Origin: Gemmatimonadota bacterium | GTDB taxonomy: Bacteria > GCA-2686955 | Assembly (NCBI GenBank): GCA_002686955.1 | Contig: NYZA01000096.1 | Coordinates: forward strand, 1-11,053 | DNA length: 11,053 nt | Reading direction: 5' to 3' | In this document: one piece after another, positions 7,842 through 11,053 of the stretch | Layout: every line of letters starts with the position of its first letter | Position numbering within the stretch: the stretch's first letter is position 1 | Translations under genes and position numbers: made by a program | Notes under the pieces: model-generated | The model's input: the letters and a program-made list of their open reading frames with translations, nothing else | Databases searched by the model: none | What the model was told of the DNA's origin: nothing

Positions 7842-7871
7842 ACCGTACGGGGAGCAAGGCTGCTCGGTCAA
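7842..7871 (-). promoter_or_regulatory. Candidate promoter of the lipid-kinase operon, possibly leaderless
   Basis: Reading the minus strand, TTGACC (7871-7866) is followed after 18 bases by TACGGT (7847-7842). The -35 matches five of six consensus bases. The -10 keeps the most conserved T1, A2 and T6. Seven bases then separate the -10 from the ATG at 7834, so the expected transcription start falls on or next to the A of the start codon. This would give a leaderless mRNA and explains why no ribosome-binding site is visible. The pair lies 20 bases downstream of the shared upstream element. It is a pattern match only. Confidence 0.4.
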
Positions 7872-7891
7872 GAAGTGTGCGCCGGCTCCTC

Positions 7892-7958
7892 CCGGATCGA
7901 TTTCGTCGAGAGGGTCGGGGAAGAGGTGGGGAGACCGAGTATTGATCATCGGATCGCC
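7892..7958 (-). repeat. Shared upstream element, copy B (ahead of the lipid-kinase operon)
   Basis: On the minus strand, 7958-7919 starts GGCGATC, contains GATCAATACTCGGTC and ends TCTTCC. It matches plus-strand positions 10496-10537 at about four in five bases. The related 13-base block GAAATCGATCCGG follows at 7904-7892, separated by 14 bases instead of one as in copy A. It lies in the 344-base gap 7835-8178 that separates the split GT39 gene from the lipid kinase. The rest of that gap holds no gene I can support and no clear terminator for the GT39 gene. Confidence 0.55.
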
Positions 7959-8178
7959 GCCATTCGAAGCCAGGCCCGCCCCCTGGCTCCGCTCCCCCGA
8001 ACGCGACGCCCTTCCTGCCCGAGAAGCGGCCAGGCGAAACGCGCCCCACTACGCCAAAGGGACGAAGAGGCCGTCGCACCGATGCTTCAGCGATCGGAAT
8101 CCGAGCACTTCGGTCGGTTCGTCTTGCGCGTCACCTCTCAACGCCATTCTCGATGAAATCCGAACGTTCCGAAAGGGC

Positions 8179-8931
8179 TCACTCCCCGGCTTCTGCCGAT
8201 AGCGCGTAGAGACGCTGTCCATAGCCTTTGTTCGTGCTCCACACCAGCCGCAGACCATCGCGTTGGTCTGGATTCATGGCTTCGGCAATTCGTTTCTCCA
8301 CGACAAGTAGGCTCTTGGGCGAAAGGGCGAGCGTCGGCTCTCTGGCGCCGGGCAGGAGCGAAGAGATGGAGACTTGCTCCGTGGGAATGCCGGCGATCTC
8401 GAGCTCTACGTGCGGCGCATAGCCCGCGAAACTTACCCCTTCCGGGTCCAGGGCCAGGATCTGCTCGTAGGCATCCCTCATCTCACTGTGATCCCAGCGT
8501 TGGAGATTCAGCAGACGAGCTCCGCCTTGCACGGAGACAACAACCAGCAACGCCCCGGCCACGAGCTCACGTCGACCTTCCCGCAGATGATTCAGCAGGG
8601 TCACGAACCCCGCACCGGCCGCAACATAGATGAGTGGCAGCAGCGGTGAGAGATAGCGTGGAAAACCGCGGTTGGCCGATCCGATCGCCATGTAGTAGAG
8701 GAGAACAAAAAGAAGCACCGCTATTGGGAGATTCCGGCGACGCCAGAGGGCGAGCAACCCGATCGGGGCAAGCAAAGCAGCAATCGCGTTTTCCTGTTCA
8801 AACCAGCGAAGAACATAGGCCCACCACTGCGGTCCCAGGCTACCGTTCGCGTTCGCCTTGAGCTCCGATCCAAAGTCGTAGAGGAAGGACTTCCACTCGA
8901 TCAGGCAGTATGGACTGGTGAGAGCAAACAC
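8179..8931 (-). CDS. C-terminal part of a frameshifted GT39 glycosyltransferase
   Basis: This frame supplies the second half of the glycosyltransferase whose first half is at 9874-8840. It can be opened formally at a GTG at 8931, but that codon is an internal Val of the joined protein and has no ribosome-binding site of its own. The 250 residues begin FALTSPYCLIEWKSFLYDF, a characteristic mid-protein GT39 stretch, continue with LGPQWWAYVLRWF and four further hydrophobic segments including NLPIAVLLFVLLYYMAIG and RYLSPLLPLIYVAAGAGF, and end in a soluble periplasmic-type tail of about 110 residues. The frame ends in TGA at 8181-8179. Joined across the shift, the whole enzyme would be about 564 residues, normal for the family. 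Confidence 0.8.
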   Translation of the reverse strand: MFALTSPYCLIEWKSFLYDFGSELKANANGSLGPQWWAYVLRWFEQENAIAALLAPIGLLALWRRRNLPIAVLLFVLLYYMAIGSANRGFPRYLSPLLPLIYVAAGAGFVTLLNHLREGRRELVAGALLVVVSVQGGARLLNLQRWDHSEMRDAYEQILALDPEGVSFAGYAPHVELEIAGIPTEQVSISSLLPGAREPTLALSPKSLLVVEKRIAEAMNPDQRDGLRLVWSTNKGYGQRLYALSAEAGE

Positions 8932-9874
8932 TCCAAAAGACGACCAGGAGAGCGCTTGCGACGCGAGATGGCGGGAAGGCCGGGCGGAGAGATGGGCGCC
9001 GCTGCAGAAGCGCGGCGCCGATGCTCAATACGAGAGCCGATACCAGGAACTTGCTTGCCATCGATTCGACGAAGTGCAAATCGGCGTCATTCCAGGTCGC
9101 GTTGATGCCACCGCTCCCCTGGAAAACCGTCTGCAGCGCGCCAGGGCCCGCCAACCCCCCCGCCAGTGTCAGCACCGCGCCGACGGTCAAGAGCACAACA
9201 CTCCAATGTGACTGAAGGGAGCGTCCCGCCAGCCTCATTGTCGAGGGGTGCCCGCGAACCGATCCCGCCTCACGGCCGCGTAGCCATTCCACGCAGATGT
9301 AGACCGCGATCAACATCACTGCGGTGTACTTCGTCGAGAGTGCCAGACCAACCAACACCAGACTGATCCACCAGGCGCGCCGCTCACCAGTCCGGCGGTA
9401 GCGCTCCAGGCTGATGAGGGCAAACGTCGTCAGAGCAGCCAACAGCACATCGGTTCCCAAATAGCCGGCACTGGTCGCCAGAATGGGGCTCGTCGCGGTA
9501 AGGGTTCCTGCAAGCCACGCGGCGAGCTTCGAGCGCGCGAAGCGGTGGGCCATCCAGGCGGCGGAGACTGCCGTGAGCAAGACGAATACGGAGTTCAGGA
9601 TCCGCCCGAGCAGCAGGCTCTGTCCGATGGCCCACGGCTTGAGGAGGAGCCAGGTGAGGTAGTAGTAGAAGGTCGGATAATGAAAGAAGTGGGGATTGAG
9701 CCCCTCTTTCTCGAAGCCGTAGAGCAGAGCCAAGCCCTGGCGCTCATCGACATTCGCCGCCACGGGAAGATTGAGCAGCCAACCTTGATGGTGAACGTAG
9801 ATCGCCACGCCAAAAAGCCCGAAGGTGAGGATCCCCAGTGCCAGACCAGTCGCGCGGCGTGAGCGCCAGACCAT
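8840..9874 (-). CDS. N-terminal part of a frameshifted GT39 glycosyltransferase
   Basis: This opens at ATG 9874 with a strong GGAGG six bases upstream (9885-9881). The first membrane segment is followed by the acidic catalytic motif NVDE at 41-44 and NPHFFHYPTFYYYLTWLL at 60-77, then RILNSVFVLLTAV, ATSPILATSAGYLGTDVLL at 127-145 and LALSTKYTAVML at 177-188, all typical of GT39/PMT_2 enzymes that use polyprenyl-phosphate sugars. Homologous sequence stops at about residue 313 (SALLVVF). The remaining 31 codons (from WSVCSHQS to the stop at 8840) read out of frame and are rich in Arg and Gln, unlike the membrane protein before them. Family sequence resumes one base over, in the 8931-8179 frame. 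Either the gene is inactivated or the base is a sequencing error. No TPRs are attached, unlike the other GT39 gene in the window. Confidence 0.85.
   Translation of the reverse strand: MVWRSRRATGLALGILTFGLFGVAIYVHHQGWLLNLPVAANVDERQGLALLYGFEKEGLNPHFFHYPTFYYYLTWLLLKPWAIGQSLLLGRILNSVFVLLTAVSAAWMAHRFARSKLAAWLAGTLTATSPILATSAGYLGTDVLLAALTTFALISLERYRRTGERRAWWISLVLVGLALSTKYTAVMLIAVYICVEWLRGREAGSVRGHPSTMRLAGRSLQSHWSVVLLTVGAVLTLAGGLAGPGALQTVFQGSGGINATWNDADLHFVESMASKFLVSALVLSIGAALLQRRPSLRPAFPPSRVASALLVVFWSVCSHQSILPDRVEVLPLRLWIGAQGERER
8935..8938 (-). other. Frameshift point in the GT39 gene (TTTT run)
   Basis: On the minus strand the run reads GTC GTC TTT T GGA GTG TTT. Removing one T gives VVFGVFALTSPY and restores a continuous GT39 reading frame of about 564 codons. 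The run is short (four bases), so either a real indel or a consensus error is possible. I see no stable downstream structure or slippery context that would argue for programmed frameshifting. Confidence 0.75.
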
Positions 9875-9905
9875 ACTCCGCCTCCGGTGAAATGCCAGTC
9901 GAGAG

Positions 9906-9940
9906 CGTCGAATGCGGGGGCCTCGCCCCCATTCTCGACG
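9906..9940. other. Strong hairpin upstream of the GT39 start
   Basis: GGGGGC (9916-9921) pairs with GCCCCC (9925-9930) around a CTC loop. After small bulges, AAT/ATT and CGTCG/CGACG extend the stem to about 14 base pairs. On the minus strand it ends 31 bases before the GT39 ATG and about 20 bases before its GGAGG, so it would sit in the mRNA leader. No T-run follows on either strand, so it is not a typical intrinsic terminator. Confidence 0.5.
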
Positions 9941-9999
9941 AATCGACTACTTGGTGGCCGACTTGAGTTGGACCGAGCTCGAGGGCGGATCCGCGCGAC

Positions 10000-10031
10000 T
10001 TCCCCCGCTGGGGAAGGGAGCACCCTTCCCC
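10000..10031. other. Two overlapping, mutually exclusive hairpins
   Basis: TTCCCC (10000-10005) can pair with GGGGAA (10010-10015) around CGCT. The same GGGGAAGGG (10010-10018) can instead pair perfectly with CCCTTCCCC (10023-10031) around AGCA, a nine-base-pair stem. Because both use the same middle strand, only one can form at a time, the geometry seen in attenuators. Neither is followed by a U-run on either strand. Confidence 0.45.
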
Positions 10032-10233
10032 TCTTCAACCCCGGTGTCCGAAAAACCCGGGAAGGTCATTCGCGCGGCCCCTGAGAGCGTTCGACACCGC
10101 GCGGGGCGCTGGTGACGCTTCCGGCACTGCGGCAGGGGCGTTCGAGGTGCGTCGCGCGGCGCTATTCGGGCTCGGGATCCGCGCTACGGCGGCAGCCATC
10201 CTGCTGCTTCCCGCCGTGCCCACGGCGCTGATG

Positions 10234-10278
10234 GCGGCCATGACGGCGGCGCTTGCCTCCATGGCCGCGGGCGTTTTT
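10234..10278 (+). terminator. Weak terminator-like inverted repeat and T-run
   Basis: GCGGCCAT (10234-10241) and ATGGCCGC (10261-10268) form a perfect eight-base inverted repeat with a 19-base loop; GGGCG and then five Ts (10274-10278) follow on the plus strand. The long loop, the five-base gap before the Ts and the lack of any gene ending here make a real terminator doubtful in such GC-rich sequence. Confidence 0.15.
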
Positions 10279-10495
10279 CCGGCGTCGGCCCCGCGAAGAG
10301 CAGCGCAACGCGCGGGCGGGCCGCTTGCGCGCGGAAGGGGGGGGACGCGGGCGGCAGGTGCGCGTGGCGGCCGATTGCGTTGGCACGCGTGAAGGGTGCG
10401 TGAGGTGGGGCGCGCCGCGCCGCGGCGTTTCGAGAGCAACCAGGGCGGGAAGTTCGGTGGAGCGGAGCGGCTGGGCTTGCCTGGAAAGGAAGAGC

Positions 10496-10551
10496 GGCGA
10501 TCTGCGGATCAGTATTCGGTCCTCCCCCCTCTCTTCCTGAAATTGGTTCGG
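10496..10551 (+). repeat. Shared upstream element, copy A (ahead of tatA)
   Basis: 10496-10537 begins GGCGATC, contains GATCAGTATTCGGTC and ends TCTTCC. It is immediately followed by GAAATTGGTTCGG at 10539-10551. Both blocks recur on the minus strand at 7958-7919 and 7904-7892. The element lies 12 bases upstream of the candidate tatA -35 and points toward tatA, as copy B points toward the lipid-kinase operon. It could be a regulator-binding region, a promoter-associated repeat or a dispersed repeat family. Confidence 0.55.
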
Positions 10552-10562
10552 ATCGACCGCGT

Positions 10563-10591
10563 TTGACTCGATACGAGCGCACCGATAAGGT
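10563..10591 (+). promoter_or_regulatory. Candidate tatA promoter
   Basis: TTGACT (10563-10568) and TAAGGT (10586-10591) are separated by 17 bases. The -35 is a five-of-six match; the -10 keeps T1, A2 and T6. Predicted transcription would begin near 10598, giving a leader of about 75 bases before tatA. The -10 resembles the TACGGT proposed at the lipid-kinase operon. Confidence 0.4.
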
Positions 10592-10673
10592 TTAGGGGTT
10601 CGGTGATCGGAGACGACGGTCGATTCTGTTCGCGCGGGCCGGTCACTCCATCACAAACCGACTTGGAGAAATC

Positions 10674-10892
10674 ATGATCGGCAACCTGGGCGCATGGGAA
10701 GTCATCCTGGTCTTCCTGGTAGTTCTGCTCCTCTTCGGGGCGAAGCGCCTTCCCGAGATCGGCGCCGCCCTCGGCAAAGGGATCCGCGAATTCAAGGGGG
10801 CCACCCGCGATATTCAGCGGGAGATCGAGTCCTCGACCGACGCGCCGGCCGACAAACCGATCGACAAGCCGACCGACAAGAACTCCACCTAG
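10674..10892 (+). CDS. tatA: Sec-independent protein translocase subunit TatA
   Basis: 72 residues, normal for the TatA/E family. TatA oligomers form the transport element through which folded twin-arginine precursors cross the inner membrane, recruited by TatBC. The sequence has a short periplasmic N-terminus (MIGNLGAWE), a single membrane helix at about 9-20 (VILVFLVVLLLF), the invariant FG at 21-22, the amphipathic helix AKRLPEIGAALGKGIREFKGA at 23-43, and a charged cytoplasmic tail with a DKPxDKPxDK repeat. The length and the lack of a long tail favour TatA over TatB. ATG 10674 has GGAG five bases upstream. No tatB or tatC lies in the window, so tatA appears to be a stand-alone gene, as happens in many bacteria. 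Confidence 0.95.
   Translation: MIGNLGAWEVILVFLVVLLLFGAKRLPEIGAALGKGIREFKGATRDIQREIESSTDAPADKPIDKPTDKNST
10851..10880 (+). repeat. 12-base tandem repeat in the tatA tail
   Basis: GACAAACCGATC, GACAAGCCGACC and a partial GACAAG follow one another, coding for DKPI, DKPT and DK. It lies in the flexible cytoplasmic tail of TatA, where sequence is poorly conserved, and is a plausible site of repeat-number variation. Confidence 0.7.
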
Positions 10893-10911
10893 GGGTTCGC
10901 GCAAGACTAAC

Positions 10912-11052
10912 TTGTCATTTGGCATCCCATCTGCACCACGTCTCCGGCCGATCGCCGACCTCCGAGATCCTCGAAATAGCTCTGCTATTCCTCCGGTTTC
11001 GAAGATCGGCGATCGACCAGATCCGCGGCACATCTGGGCGCCAAGATGACAA
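10912..11052. repeat. Long imperfect palindrome downstream of tatA
   Basis: The arms run from TTGTCATTTGGC at 10912 to GCGCCAAGATGACAA ending at 11052, and meet at a perfect AATAGC-TCT-GCTATT hairpin tip (10975-10989). The inner 35 bases of each arm match at about 26 positions, including CGATCGCCGA on the left and its complement on the right. The outer parts match with small gaps. Folded, it gives a cruciform or RNA hairpin of roughly 69-base arms. It has no T-run and no coding content, so it looks more like a dispersed palindromic repeat or small non-autonomous element than an intrinsic terminator of tatA, though it could still limit 3' decay of the tatA mRNA. Confidence 0.65.
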
Positions 11053-11053
11053 A

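Larger units (their letters stand above)
9875..10673. other. 799-base divergent intergenic region, very GC-rich and hairpin-rich
   Basis: It separates the minus-strand GT39 gene from plus-strand tatA. The left third (9906-10031) has three strong short hairpins. The middle (about 10080-10430) is extremely GC-rich, with alanine-, arginine- and proline-rich open frames on both strands, none convincing. It contains a G8 run at 10337-10344 and a perfect 8-base inverted repeat ahead of a T5 run at 10274-10278. The right third holds the shared upstream element and a promoter-like pair for tatA. I recognise no tRNA, SRP RNA, RNase P or tmRNA signature. A decayed gene or structured RNA in the middle part cannot be excluded. 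Confidence 0.5.

Noticed and set aside
5930-7945. 671-codon open frame on the plus strand
   Set aside because: It is antisense to the lipid kinase, foldase and lipoprotein, all of which have clear family motifs, signal sequences and ribosome-binding sites. The translation is Arg- and Gln-rich with no recognisable domain, the usual shadow of GC-rich genes.
10035-10439. Open frames on both strands of the GC-rich gap (10439-10035 minus, 10147-10392 plus)
   Set aside because: Low-complexity Ala/Arg/Pro sequence, no ribosome-binding site at proper spacing, and mutually overlapping. The plus frame has a hydrophobic stretch but no other support.
10545-10557. tRNA T-arm-like GGTTCGGATCG
   Set aside because: No acceptor stem, anticodon arm or D-arm can be fitted around it.
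10509-11033. 174-codon minus-strand frame across tatA
   Set aside because: Antisense to tatA, which is unmistakable, and its ends fall inside the palindrome and the shared upstream element.
10900-11053. Integron attC-like site for the palindrome
   Set aside because: The conserved RYYYAAC and GTTRRRY boxes are not found at the two ends, and no integrase or cassette genes are visible.

Overview
The window looks like chromosomal sequence from a high-GC, diderm (outer-membrane-bearing) bacterium. The diderm inference rests on a lipobox-bearing TPR lipoprotein, a secreted SurA/PpiD-like foldase and a secreted TPR-rich gene set. The TatA start and twin-arginine motif region resemble those I associate with FCB-group and related lineages. 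Large GT39 plus TPR fusions also occur in Myxococcota-type genomes. The sequence alone does not settle the lineage. I see no tRNA, rRNA, CRISPR array, transposase or phage gene.

Layout. From 7834 leftward to the edge, six minus-strand genes lie in a compact cluster: a CTP-dependent polyprenol/diacylglycerol-type lipid kinase (7834-7265), a periplasmic parvulin-like foldase lacking the usual catalytic His (7237-6026), an eight-TPR lipoprotein (5972-5031), an unrecognised secreted protein ending in a zinc-ribbon-like motif (5024-4056), a GT39/PMT-type membrane glycosyltransferase fused to about eight TPRs (4029-1762), and, after a 231-base gap, a NodU/CmcH-type carbamoyltransferase (1530 to the left edge, C-terminus cut off). 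Gaps among the first five genes are 6 to 53 bases, so they probably form one operon. To the right, on the same strand, is a second GT39 glycosyltransferase (9874-8179), split by a one-base shift at a TTTT run. A 799-base, GC-rich, hairpin-rich gap follows, then tatA on the plus strand (10674-10892). The window closes with a long imperfect palindrome (10912-11052).

How the genes may fit together (inference). The lipid kinase could make the polyprenyl phosphate from which lipid-linked sugar donors are built. The GT-C glycosyltransferases use such donors on the periplasmic face, the carbamoyltransferase could decorate the sugar, and the foldase and TPR lipoprotein could serve export or assembly. 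This would be a cell-envelope glycan or protein-glycosylation locus.

Most notable non-coding signal. A roughly 42-base sequence motif plus a 13-base extension occurs twice, upstream of tatA and upstream of the lipid-kinase operon. In both cases it points toward the gene and is followed within about 20 to 50 bases by a similar TTGACY / TAnGGT promoter-like pair. At the kinase operon the predicted transcription start coincides with the ATG, suggesting a leaderless mRNA.
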